The notes beneath the pieces are model-generated. The model was given only the letters and a program-made list of their open reading frames with translations. It was not told the origin of the DNA and made no database searches. A stretch of 64,000 nt of DNA from assembly GCA_046160825.1 (NCBI GenBank), contig JBJXHC010000118.1:8767-72766 (forward strand), in the 5' to 3' direction. The stretch comes from JBJXHC01 sp046160825. GTDB lineage: Bacteria; Bacteroidota; Ignavibacteria; UBA10030; UBA6906. The position numbers and the translations under genes are program-made. This document shows positions 1 through 8,030 of this stretch, one piece after another (position 1 is the first letter of the stretch; each line of letters opens with the position of its first letter).

Positions 1-120
1 CTCATTGGGAAACGAAACGTCGCCGGGGAAAGACATAGCTGGGTGTCTTGATTCTCTCCCTCTCCTATTGTTCATTGTGTATGTTACGCATTGTCTTCCC
101 ACATATTCCAAGGTAGAATC

Positions 121-888
121 ATGTCGCATCTGATCGTCAGCACACAGGACAACTACGCCATTGTTCAAATCAATCGCCCCGACGTCCTCAACGCCCTCAA
201 CATCGCCCTGATGATTGAGCTGGTGGACACGCTCGAAGCGCTCGATAAAGACGACCCCGTCAGATGCATCGTCCTCACAGGCAACGAGAAGGCATTTGCT
301 GCGGGTGCCGACATCAAGGAAATGGCGGATGCAACCGCGATGGAGATGTTACTGCGTGACCAGTTTGCGCGTTGGGACAGGATTCGTAAGATCAGAAAGC
401 CGATCATTGCTGCGGTGAGCGGCTTTGCACTCGGGGGCGGCTGCGAGCTGGTGATGACCTGCGATATGGTCATCGCATCGGAGACGGCGAAATTCGGTCA
501 GCCGGAGATTAACATCGGTGTGATACCCGGTGCCGGAGGAACACAACGCCTCACCCGCGCAGTGGGCAAAGTGAAAGCAATGGAAATGGTGTTGACGGGA
601 AGAATGATCTCCGCCGATGAGGCGTTGCGCTGGGGACTCATCAATAAAGTCGTGCCGGTGGAATACTATCTTGAGGAAGCAAAGTCATGGGCAAAGGAAA
701 TTGCATCCAAGCCACCTGTTGCCGTGAAGCTCGGCAAGGAATCCGTACTCAAGGCATTCGATACCACGATTGAGGGCGGACTCGAATTCGAACGGAAGAA
801 CTTCTATCTCCTCTTTGCCTCGGAAGATCAAAAAGAAGGAATGAAGGCCTTTGCCGAGAAGCGGAAACCGGATTGGAAAGGTAAATGA
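121..888 (+). CDS. Enoyl-CoA hydratase/isomerase (crotonase family)
   Basis: This 255-residue protein should hydrate trans-2-enoyl-CoA to 3-hydroxyacyl-CoA in the cytoplasm. The crotonase signature is complete. The oxyanion-hole segment is AFAAGADIKEM (about residues 58-68). Both catalytic glutamates are present: E109 in GGGCELVMTCD and E129 in GQPEINIGVIPGAGGTQR. Length is normal for the family. I take the ATG at 121 rather than a TTG at 91, because family proteins begin with a similar short N-terminus and AAGGTAG lies just upstream of this ATG. A second crotonase follows 170 bp downstream, and a dehydrogenase and thiolase lie at 55-59 kb, which together would complete a beta-oxidation-type set. 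The precise substrate (crotonyl-CoA, phenylacetate intermediate or other) cannot be read from sequence. Confidence 0.93.
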   Translation: MSHLIVSTQDNYAIVQINRPDVLNALNIALMIELVDTLEALDKDDPVRCIVLTGNEKAFAAGADIKEMADATAMEMLLRDQFARWDRIRKIRKPIIAAVSGFALGGGCELVMTCDMVIASETAKFGQPEINIGVIPGAGGTQRLTRAVGKVKAMEMVLTGRMISADEALRWGLINKVVPVEYYLEEAKSWAKEIASKPPVAVKLGKESVLKAFDTTIEGGLEFERKNFYLLFASEDQKEGMKAFAEKRKPDWKGK

Positions 889-1057
889 GCAGAAGAGCCG
901 GATTATGGATTCGGGATTGGAGATTCTGGATGCGTAGTAGCTGCAGAGAGAATTCAGAACCGAGGATCACTCACCAGAATCTTGCATCAACAATCTATAA
1001 TCCGGCAATTGTAACGTATACCAAACCCCAACCCCAAAACCTCTAACCACTTTTTCT

Positions 1058-1843
1058 ATGCCCGACTTCCAGACTCTACTCTACAACAATTCCGACGGCG
1101 TTCTCACTATCACGATGAACCGTCCGGATGTGTACAACGCGTTCAATGAACAGATGAAGAAAGAATTGAACGATGCCTTCAAGGAAGCCGAGAAGGATAC
1201 AGCCGTTCGGTGTGTTGTTTTGCGCGGCGCCGGCGACAAAGCTTTCTGTTCGGGACAGGATCTGAAAGAACACTCCGGCTCCAAGCGCTCGCTCAAAGAA
1301 TCGCTGGAGAAATCCTACAATCCTCTTGTTCGCAAGATGCGTTCGATTGAAAAGCCGGTTATCGGGATGATCAACGGCGTCGCAGCAGGAGCAGGTTGCA
1401 GTGTTGCGCTTGCGTGCGATATGCGCATCATGTCATCGACGGCAAAGTTGATCGAAGTGTTTATCCGCATCGGACTTGTGCCCGACTCCGGCTCGCATTG
1501 GTTTCTCCCGCGGCTCACCGGCATGGCGCGGGCATTTGAGTACTGCGCAACGGGACGAGACATTACAGCGGATGAAGCATTGCAGGCAGGACTCGTCAAT
1601 AAGGTTGCTACACCCGATCAGCTTGAGTCCACAACGATGGAACTTGCACGTTCGCTTGCGCAGGCGCCGACGCGTTCCATCGGCCTCATCAAACGGACGC
1701 TCAACAAAGCCCTTACCTCCGATCTCGATTCACTCCTTGACTACGAGGCACAAATCCAGCATATCGCATCAGAGACCGAGGACCATAAGGAAGGCATCAA
1801 GGCATTTCTCGAGAAGAGAAAAGCTGAGTTCAAGGGTAGATAA
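1058..1843 (+). CDS. paaG: PaaG-like enoyl-CoA hydratase/isomerase
   Basis: This is a 261-residue crotonase-fold protein that resembles PaaG, the isomerase converting ring-1,2-epoxyphenylacetyl-CoA to the oxepin form. Visible marks are FCSGQDL at about 63-69, AAGAGCSVALACD at about 109-121 and IGLVPDSGSHWFLPRL at about 138-153. The first hydratase glutamate is replaced by serine (S115), whereas the PaaG-type aspartate (D143 in VPDSG) is kept; that pattern favours isomerase over hydratase chemistry. No other paa genes such as the epoxidase subunits lie in the window, so a role in general enoyl-CoA isomerisation is also possible. The 170-bp gap upstream shows nothing I can support. Confidence 0.85.
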   Translation: MPDFQTLLYNNSDGVLTITMNRPDVYNAFNEQMKKELNDAFKEAEKDTAVRCVVLRGAGDKAFCSGQDLKEHSGSKRSLKESLEKSYNPLVRKMRSIEKPVIGMINGVAAGAGCSVALACDMRIMSSTAKLIEVFIRIGLVPDSGSHWFLPRLTGMARAFEYCATGRDITADEALQAGLVNKVATPDQLESTTMELARSLAQAPTRSIGLIKRTLNKALTSDLDSLLDYEAQIQHIASETEDHKEGIKAFLEKRKAEFKGR

Positions 1844-1888
1844 GCGCACACCGCGTATTCCGGTTCATCTCAAAGAAAGGAGACCACT

Positions 1889-3523
1889 ATGTTCATGAAA
1901 GGCACTGGCGTAGTCGCCATGAGCGTTCTGCTCGTTGCATTTTCTTTTTCCTCGGAGAAGGCTGCCTTGCGGAAGGACCTCGAAGGGTTTCACCGGAAAA
2001 TTTCAACCCCTTCGGAAGAAGCCCAGAAATATTTTGATCAGGGCTTTACACTCTACTACGGCTTCAATCACGATGCGGCGATCGAATCTTTTACCCAGGC
2101 GGCGGAACTTGATACGACATGTGCAATGGCGTGGTGGGGTCAGGCAATCTCCGCGGGACCGAACATCAATAACGCGGCAATGGACAGCGCGGCTTCGTAT
2201 GCAGCCTGGCATGCGGTGCAACAGGCGCTTCGTCTCTCAACACATGCATCGCCTGTGGAACAGGATCTCATCCGTGCCCTCTTAGCCCGATACGCGTGGC
2301 CGGTTCCCGAGGACCGCAAAGCGCTTGATGTCGCGTATGCTGATGCGATGCGAAGTGTATGGAAGAAATACCCTGACGATCCGGACGCGGGCGCACTGTT
2401 CGCCGACGCAATGATGAACCTCCGTCCGTGGGATCTCTGGACTCCCACTGGCGAACCGCAACCCGGTACGCCGGAAATCGTTGCCACAATCGAGAAGGTA
2501 CTTGAACTTGTACCCGACCACCCCGGTGCAACCCATTTCTACATTCACACAATGGAAGCCTCGCCGGAGCCCGGAAAGGCTCTTGCTGCCGCGAATGTTC
2601 TTCGTTCGCGTATTCCCGGCGCCGGACATTTGGTCCACATGCCTGCCCACATCGACATCCGTCTTGGCAGCTACGCCAACGCAATACGCGCCAACGAAAT
2701 TGGAATTTCCGTGGACAGCACATGGGCTTCGCAGGGCGGAATCTATACAATGTATCGCGCACACAACTTCCACTTCCTCACGTACGCTGCAATGTTCGAC
2801 GGACAGAAACAACGCGCAATGAAGTCGGCGCGGGACATGATTGGTCAGATTCCGATGGAAACCGTGCACGCATATGCAGACTTCCTTGATGGCTTCATGG
2901 CAACGCCGGTTCATGTGATGGTACGCTTCGGAATGTGGGAGGAGTTGCTCGCCGAGCCCAAGCCACCGGAGGACCTGACCGCAACCACGGCGTTCTGGCA
3001 CTACAGCCGAACAGTTGCGTTTGCCGCTCTGAATCGCGTTGATGAATCCGCTGAGGAGTTTACAAAACTGCAAAAGGCATACGAGGCTGTGCAGGAGAGT
3101 CGGTTCATAGGCAACAACCCCGCTCGCACAGTGCTCAATGTAGGTTTGCCGATGGCGGAAGGAGAACTCGAATACCGGCGTGGCAATTATGATCGGGCGT
3201 TCGACCTTCTGCGTGAAGCCGTCCGTCGTGACGATGCTCTGCGGTACGACGAACCCTGGGGTTGGATGATGCCGGTACGTCATGCGCTCGGTGCTCTACT
3301 GCTCGAACAGAAAAACTACAAGGAAGCTGAGGAAGTCTACCGGGAAGACCTGCGCCTTCATCCGAACAACGGCTGGGCACTACGAGGACTTGCACAGTGC
3401 TATCGAAAGACCGGTCGGGCCAACGAAGCGGCGGATATTGACGCCCGGTTCGACGAGTCATGGTCGCGCTCCGATATCAAGATTACTGCTTCGTGTTTTT
3501 GCAGTGGTGGCGGAGAAGAGTAA
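1889..3523 (+). CDS. Exported TPR-repeat protein
   Basis: This 544-residue protein has a hydrophobic N-terminus (about residues 8-21) that looks like a signal peptide or anchor. It is followed by tetratricopeptide-like helices, for example AQKYFDQGFTLYYGFNHDAA at about 45-65 and several repeats between 400 and 525. A strong Shine-Dalgarno, GAAAGGAG, lies 6 nt before the ATG. TPR proteins of this type usually scaffold protein complexes; no catalytic motif was seen. The C-terminus ends in an unusual SCFCSGGGEE tail. It is not a kinase relative: the TolB-N-like domain seen in other TPR proteins here is absent. Function unknown. Confidence 0.8.
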   Translation: MFMKGTGVVAMSVLLVAFSFSSEKAALRKDLEGFHRKISTPSEEAQKYFDQGFTLYYGFNHDAAIESFTQAAELDTTCAMAWWGQAISAGPNINNAAMDSAASYAAWHAVQQALRLSTHASPVEQDLIRALLARYAWPVPEDRKALDVAYADAMRSVWKKYPDDPDAGALFADAMMNLRPWDLWTPTGEPQPGTPEIVATIEKVLELVPDHPGATHFYIHTMEASPEPGKALAAANVLRSRIPGAGHLVHMPAHIDIRLGSYANAIRANEIGISVDSTWASQGGIYTMYRAHNFHFLTYAAMFDGQKQRAMKSARDMIGQIPMETVHAYADFLDGFMATPVHVMVRFGMWEELLAEPKPPEDLTATTAFWHYSRTVAFAALNRVDESAEEFTKLQKAYEAVQESRFIGNNPARTVLNVGLPMAEGELEYRRGNYDRAFDLLREAVRRDDALRYDEPWGWMMPVRHALGALLLEQKNYKEAEEVYREDLRLHPNNGWALRGLAQCYRKTGRANEAADIDARFDESWSRSDIKITASCFCSGGGEE

Positions 3524-3628
3524 GAACATCACGGGGTTGGAGCGTCATCGCCATTTGATTTTCCCTCAGGCATTGCCTATTTTGGTGGTGTAGCGTTATA
3601 ATCATTCCTCACCCACCATCATTACAGG

Positions 3629-4921
3629 ATGTCTGAACAGGATCCCCTAATCGCGCGTCTCCAGGAGGAGAACCTTCGACTGCGCCGCGCAGTCGAAGAG
3701 CTCTCTATTCTTAACGACCTTGCCAGAACAATTGCCGCGTCCCTCGATCCTCAAGAAATCATGGGGACCATTATCAGGCGTTCACTCCGTGCTGTAAATG
3801 CCGAACAGGGTGTTATTACGCTCGTTGAGCAGGCAGCCGCGGATCCGATGAAAACGCTGGTACGCGCCAACCTGAGTTCCTCCGGACAGGAAACCTTTCA
3901 CCTCAACCAGGCGCTCGTCGGTTGGATGCACCTCAATAAAATGCCGTTGTTAGTGAATACGCCCCAATCCGACGACCGATTCAGGGGTGTGAAGTGGGAT
4001 TTGACCATACGCACCATTCTGTGCGTTCCCATGATGATCAAGTCGGAATTAAAGGGTGTGCTCACCGTCTATAACAAGAAAGAGGGCAAGGCGTTCTCAG
4101 AAGAAGATCAACGCCTGCTGGCGATCATTGCGGGACAATCTGCACAGATCATAGAGAATGCGCGCCTCAACGACGGTGAAAAACGATTCGTGAAAATGCA
4201 GGAGGAAGTCCGACTCGCTGCCCGCATTCAAACCGACCTGCTTCCCAAGGAACCACCGGTTGTTCCGGGGTATGACATTTCCGGTATTACCATTCCCGCG
4301 CAGGAAGTCGGTGGCGATTATTTTGATTTCATCACCATTGATAACGACCGCCTCGGAATATGTCTGGGCGATGTCACAGGCAAGGGATTACCTGCTTCTC
4401 TCCTGATGGCAAACACTCAGGCTACGTTGCGGGGCCAGGCACTGTTTGATATTTCCGTTCGCGAATGTATTACCCGCTCCAACAAACTTCTTTTTCAGAG
4501 CACCAATCCCGAAAAATTTGTAACGCTCTTTTACGGTTATCTGAACCAGGTCAACCACCAACTCTCCTATTGCAATGCCGGGCACGAACCTCCAATACTT
4601 CTTCGTTCGGACGGATCACTCCTCACGTTGAACACCGGCGGGTTGGCCCTGGCGATGCTTGAAGCGTTTCCTTTTGAAGAGGAAACGGTCTCCCTCCTTC
4701 CGGGCGATGTTCTCCTCATCTGCTCCGATGGCATTACGGAAGCAATGAACACCATGCAAGAGCAGTTCGGCACGGAGCGTCTGGAACAGGTGATACGAAG
4801 CCATCGTGGCTCCACCTCAGCCCAGCTCATCAATGCCATTGTTGACACTGTGAGAAAGCACGCAGGTGCCGCACCACAAACCGACGATATGACACTCATC
4901 GCAATCAACCGGCAAGCATAA
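3629..4921 (+). CDS. GAF-domain SpoIIE/RsbU-type serine phosphatase
   Basis: This 430-residue soluble protein has a short N-terminal coiled coil (about 5-30), a GAF domain (about 30-180) and a PPM/SpoIIE phosphatase domain (about 195-428). The phosphatase metal motifs are visible: VGGDYFDF near 230, LGDVTGKGLPASL near 250, YCNAGHEPP near 313, ICSDGITEAMN near 367 and TDDMTLIAI near the end. By family, such enzymes dephosphorylate anti-sigma-factor antagonists or other phosphoserine proteins in response to a ligand on the GAF domain. A second RsbU-type phosphatase lies at 31955-33130. No anti-sigma factor or STAS antagonist gene is in the window, so the substrate is open; kinase products from the island are possible partners (inference). 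Confidence 0.92.
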   Translation: MSEQDPLIARLQEENLRLRRAVEELSILNDLARTIAASLDPQEIMGTIIRRSLRAVNAEQGVITLVEQAAADPMKTLVRANLSSSGQETFHLNQALVGWMHLNKMPLLVNTPQSDDRFRGVKWDLTIRTILCVPMMIKSELKGVLTVYNKKEGKAFSEEDQRLLAIIAGQSAQIIENARLNDGEKRFVKMQEEVRLAARIQTDLLPKEPPVVPGYDISGITIPAQEVGGDYFDFITIDNDRLGICLGDVTGKGLPASLLMANTQATLRGQALFDISVRECITRSNKLLFQSTNPEKFVTLFYGYLNQVNHQLSYCNAGHEPPILLRSDGSLLTLNTGGLALAMLEAFPFEEETVSLLPGDVLLICSDGITEAMNTMQEQFGTERLEQVIRSHRGSTSAQLINAIVDTVRKHAGAAPQTDDMTLIAINRQA

Positions 4922-4954
4922 GTCCCTACCATTCATCAGATGTGGAGGCCATCC

Positions 4955-5722
4955 ATGTACATGCGCATGGTTCGCGCCAGAGTTAAGGCTGGACAACAGG
5001 ATTTCCTTCGCTCATACTATGAAAAAGAAATCATAACCCAACTTGCCCGTGTACCGGGCTGCCTCTACGTTGGCCTGCTCAACAACACGCGCAACCCTGA
5101 AGAGGTCATCTCGATGACGCTGTGGGAATCGCAGGAGCGTTCGGATGCGTACGCCCGAAGTCCGTTGTTCACCTCCATGCTCGCGAGCATCCAACCGTTT
5201 CTCATCGCATCCGCAGAGTCCCGTCTCCAATTATCTGAAGACTTTACGCTTGAATTCATCCCCGTGGAAGAAAAACCGGTCATTGAGAACTATTCTGTGG
5301 AAGTGACAGGGGGTGCCGAGAGTCTGGATCAGGCAACGAAGATGGCCCCGTGGGTGAGAATAGTACTCATCAAAATCGCTGCGGGAAAAGTGGAGGAATT
5401 CAAAAAGATTTACACCACCTCCGTCGTCTCTGCGTTACGAACCGTAAAGGGATGCCGACATGTTTTCCTGAGCCAAAGCGCCGAGCACCCAACAGAGTTC
5501 ATTTCGACGACCGTGTGGGACAGCCTCGAAGAAGCTGATGCATATGACCATGGCGGGCTCTTCAAGATGTTGATGGAATGGATGAAGCACACTCTTCCCG
5601 ATCTGTATCAATGGAAGATGGATCAGCAGGCGGCGGGCGGATCACCTGTCATAACAAGCGAGGAACTTGTGGTGGAGAATTATACCGTTATGACCGCGAA
5701 GAGCTTCGGGGAAAATCAATGA
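4955..5722 (+). CDS. Tandem antibiotic-biosynthesis-monooxygenase-like (ABM) protein
   Basis: This 255-residue protein is made of two similar ferredoxin-like alpha+beta barrels of the ABM/dimeric-barrel type. The first covers about residues 3-95 (RARVKAGQQDFL, then SMTLWESQERSDAYARS). The second covers about 130-225 (IKIAAGKVEEF, then STTVWDSLEEADAYDHG). Family members include heme oxygenase-like and quinol-oxidising enzymes as well as small stress proteins, so the chemistry is not assignable. I prefer the ATG at 4955 over one at 4940, because GTGGAGG sits 6 nt before 4955. It ends 33 bp before the first kinase and could be co-transcribed with it. Confidence 0.8.
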   Translation: MYMRMVRARVKAGQQDFLRSYYEKEIITQLARVPGCLYVGLLNNTRNPEEVISMTLWESQERSDAYARSPLFTSMLASIQPFLIASAESRLQLSEDFTLEFIPVEEKPVIENYSVEVTGGAESLDQATKMAPWVRIVLIKIAAGKVEEFKKIYTTSVVSALRTVKGCRHVFLSQSAEHPTEFISTTVWDSLEEADAYDHGGLFKMLMEWMKHTLPDLYQWKMDQQAAGGSPVITSEELVVENYTVMTAKSFGENQ

Positions 5723-5755
5723 CAACGAAACAATATCCGAAGGAATAAATGTATC

Positions 5756-7885
5756 ATGATTGGTTCCACAATCTCTCATTATAAGATTCTTGATAAGTTG
5801 GGCGAAGGCGGCATGGGGGTGGTGTACAAGGCACAGGATCTCACGCTCGACCGTCCGGTTGCAATAAAGCTTCTCACTTCTCATCTATCCAACACCGCGG
5901 AGAACAAAGCGCGTTTCATGCAGGAAGCAAAATCTGCCGCCGCTCTCAACCATCGCCACATCCTCGGTGTCTATGAAATTGATGACCATAACGGCTCGAT
6001 GTTCCTTGTTATGGAGTATGTCGATGGCAAAACCCTGAAGAAACACATCGCAGATCTCCAATCAGGCTCTGGGCTGCCTGTGGATCAGGCGGTTAATTGG
6101 ATCATCCAGATTGCGGAAGGACTTGACGCTGCCCACCAGAAACAGATTGTCCACCGGGACATCAAGAGTGAAAATATCATGATCGACCGGAACGGGCAAC
6201 TCAAGATCATGGACTTTGGACTGGCGAAGCTCAAGAGCAGCGCAGGGCTGACAAAGACCGGCACATCGCTTGGCACGCTTTCATACATGTCACCCGAGCA
6301 GGCGCAAGGTGTTCCTGCCGATCATAGGTCTGATCTCTGGTCGTTAGGCGTGGTGTTCTTCGAGATGCTGACAGCCGATCTCCCTTTCAAAGCCGAGCAC
6401 GAAGCGGCGCTGCTCTATCTCGTCGTCAACGAAGAATCCCCCGTTCCCAGCGCATTTGACCGGAGGATACCACATCAGGTTGATGCTGTCGTCCGGAAAA
6501 TGCTTGCCAAGGACCGGACACAACGGTATCAAAGCATGCAGGACCTCATCGCTTCGCTGAAAGCGCTCAAGTCAGAGATCGAGGCCTCAACCACCGCCGC
6601 GCCAAGGAAAGCCATTGCCGTGCTTCCGTTTGGTAATATCAGCGCCGAAAAGGAAAACGAATACTTCGGCGACGGCTTGATGGAGGAACTGATCGTCAAC
6701 CTCTCCCGCCTGAAAGACATCGAGGTCGTTTCGCGGACAACGTCACAACAGTATAAGGGAACGAAGAAGGACATCAAAACCATTGGCCGCGAGCTTGGTG
6801 TTCGCTACATCCTCGAAGGAAGTGTGAGAAAGTTCCAGGACAACCTCCGCATCGCCGTGCAGCTTGTCGATGTGGAGAGTGATCGCCAGTTGTGGGCGGA
6901 GTCGTACAAGGGCACGCTCGCTGATGTCTTCGACATCCAGGAACAAGTCTCCAAGGAGATCGTGGATGCGCTGATGGTGAAATTGACGCCATCGGAGCAA
7001 GTCGTTCTCACCAAACGGTCAACGGTGAACCCCGAGGCATTCGACTGTTACCTCCGGGCGCGGGAATTTCTGTATCGCCGGACGAAGAGCAGTCTGCAGT
7101 TTGCCATCCAGTTGTTCCAGCGTGCCATTGAGCTTGATACGCGATACGCTCCCGCATATGCGGGCTTGGGCGAAGCGTATGCCACACTTCATTACGACTA
7201 CGACACCAAGGAGATCTGGGTTGACAAGGCAATCGAATCAAGTCTGAAAGCATTGATGTATGATTCAACGGTCTCCGAGGCATACGCAGCGCTCGCCCTC
7301 GCATACTTCAGCAAGAAGTCCCTTCAGGAAGCGGAAGCCGCAGCAAAGAAAGCCATCGATCTTGGTCCCAATATTTTTACCGGATACTGGGTATTGGCGC
7401 GAATCTATCATGTCACAGACAGGGACAGGCAATCAATTGACCTTCTGAAGAAGACAATCTCCCTGAATCCGGATTTCCATACCGCGTACTCTCAGCTCCG
7501 TATGGTATATGAAAGATTGGGAGAGAAGAATGAATATGAGAAGATTCTCAACATGGCCCTCGATATTCTCCCCAAATATCTGGCCCGCCACCCCGACGAT
7601 GCACGATCACGCAATTATTATGCGACAGAACTGGCTCAAGTCGGCCGGAAGGAAGAAGCAAAGGCGGAACTGAAGAAGTCGCTTGAGCTGAGTCCGGATG
7701 ATCCCCTCATGATGTACAACTCCGCCTGTTGTTATTCGCGACTTGGTGAAAATGGACTTGCTATCGAAGCACTCAGGAACTCCATTGCAGCGGGCCTTGA
7801 GGACTACGACTGGATTCGCACCGATCCTGATTTTGACGGCATCAGGAACGAGCCGGGGTATATTGAGTTGTTAAAAGGAAAATAG
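5756..7885 (+). CDS. Soluble Ser/Thr kinase with TolB-N-like domain and TPRs
   Basis: This 709-residue kinase of the PknB/Stk type is the first of the island. P-loop is GEGGMGVV at 16-23, VAIK lysine K38, HRD aspartate D135 and DFG aspartate D153, so it should be active. After the kinase domain (about 9-265) comes a TolB-N-like domain (about 283-400, starting AVLPFGNIS and containing LEGSVRK). TPR-like helices then run to the end. No membrane span separates kinase and output, unlike most kinases here. It is a length-matched paralogue of the kinase at 40889-43018 (also 709 residues), and the two form a separate catalytic family marked by a GTLxYMSPEQAQG activation segment. A relic frame starts one base after its stop. 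Confidence 0.95.
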   Translation: MIGSTISHYKILDKLGEGGMGVVYKAQDLTLDRPVAIKLLTSHLSNTAENKARFMQEAKSAAALNHRHILGVYEIDDHNGSMFLVMEYVDGKTLKKHIADLQSGSGLPVDQAVNWIIQIAEGLDAAHQKQIVHRDIKSENIMIDRNGQLKIMDFGLAKLKSSAGLTKTGTSLGTLSYMSPEQAQGVPADHRSDLWSLGVVFFEMLTADLPFKAEHEAALLYLVVNEESPVPSAFDRRIPHQVDAVVRKMLAKDRTQRYQSMQDLIASLKALKSEIEASTTAAPRKAIAVLPFGNISAEKENEYFGDGLMEELIVNLSRLKDIEVVSRTTSQQYKGTKKDIKTIGRELGVRYILEGSVRKFQDNLRIAVQLVDVESDRQLWAESYKGTLADVFDIQEQVSKEIVDALMVKLTPSEQVVLTKRSTVNPEAFDCYLRAREFLYRRTKSSLQFAIQLFQRAIELDTRYAPAYAGLGEAYATLHYDYDTKEIWVDKAIESSLKALMYDSTVSEAYAALALAYFSKKSLQEAEAAAKKAIDLGPNIFTGYWVLARIYHVTDRDRQSIDLLKKTISLNPDFHTAYSQLRMVYERLGEKNEYEKILNMALDILPKYLARHPDDARSRNYYATELAQVGRKEEAKAELKKSLELSPDDPLMMYNSACCYSRLGENGLAIEALRNSIAAGLEDYDWIRTDPDFDGIRNEPGYIELLKGK

Positions 7886-7886
7886 C

Positions 7887-8030
7887 ATGTTCGGTCAGAC
7901 AATCTCACATTACAAGATTCTGGAGAAGCTAGGCGAAGTGCCAAACTTCCCCACAAGCGATATTCAACGAGTGGATGGAAGTTTGAGCATCCCGCCGTTT
8001 TCTGGCGGGAGCCGCAGGAGGCTGCGATGA
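7887..8030 (+). pseudogene. Relic kinase N-terminus / 47-residue leader frame
   Basis: An ATG one base after the preceding stop opens a frame that begins like a kinase (MFGQTISHYKILEKLGE). At the point where kinases read GEGGMG it enters a palindromic repeat. The frame stays open for 47 codons, and its TGA overlaps the next kinase ATG (ATGA, 8027-8030). I call it a relic because the kinase domain is missing. The stop-start overlap makes translational coupling to the next kinase plausible, so a functional leader peptide is the alternative. Confidence 0.7.
7942..8026 (+). repeat. Covarying-stem palindromic element, copy 1
   Basis: Left arm CAAACTTCC (7942-7950) pairs with GGAAGTTTG (7977-7985) around a CCAC...GTGG core. 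A second hairpin, CCCGCC (7991-7996) with GGCGGG (8004-8009), follows. A third small stem, CGCAG (8013-8017) with CTGCG (8022-8026), holds GAGG of the Shine-Dalgarno in its loop, directly before the kinase ATG. Nearly identical to the copy at 13724-13808. Confidence 0.85.

Noticed and set aside
2282..3283. 333-codon open frame on the minus strand
   Set aside because: It lies wholly inside the TPR gene on the plus strand, has no recognisable domain, and the plus-strand frame has signal peptide, TPRs and a strong ribosome site.
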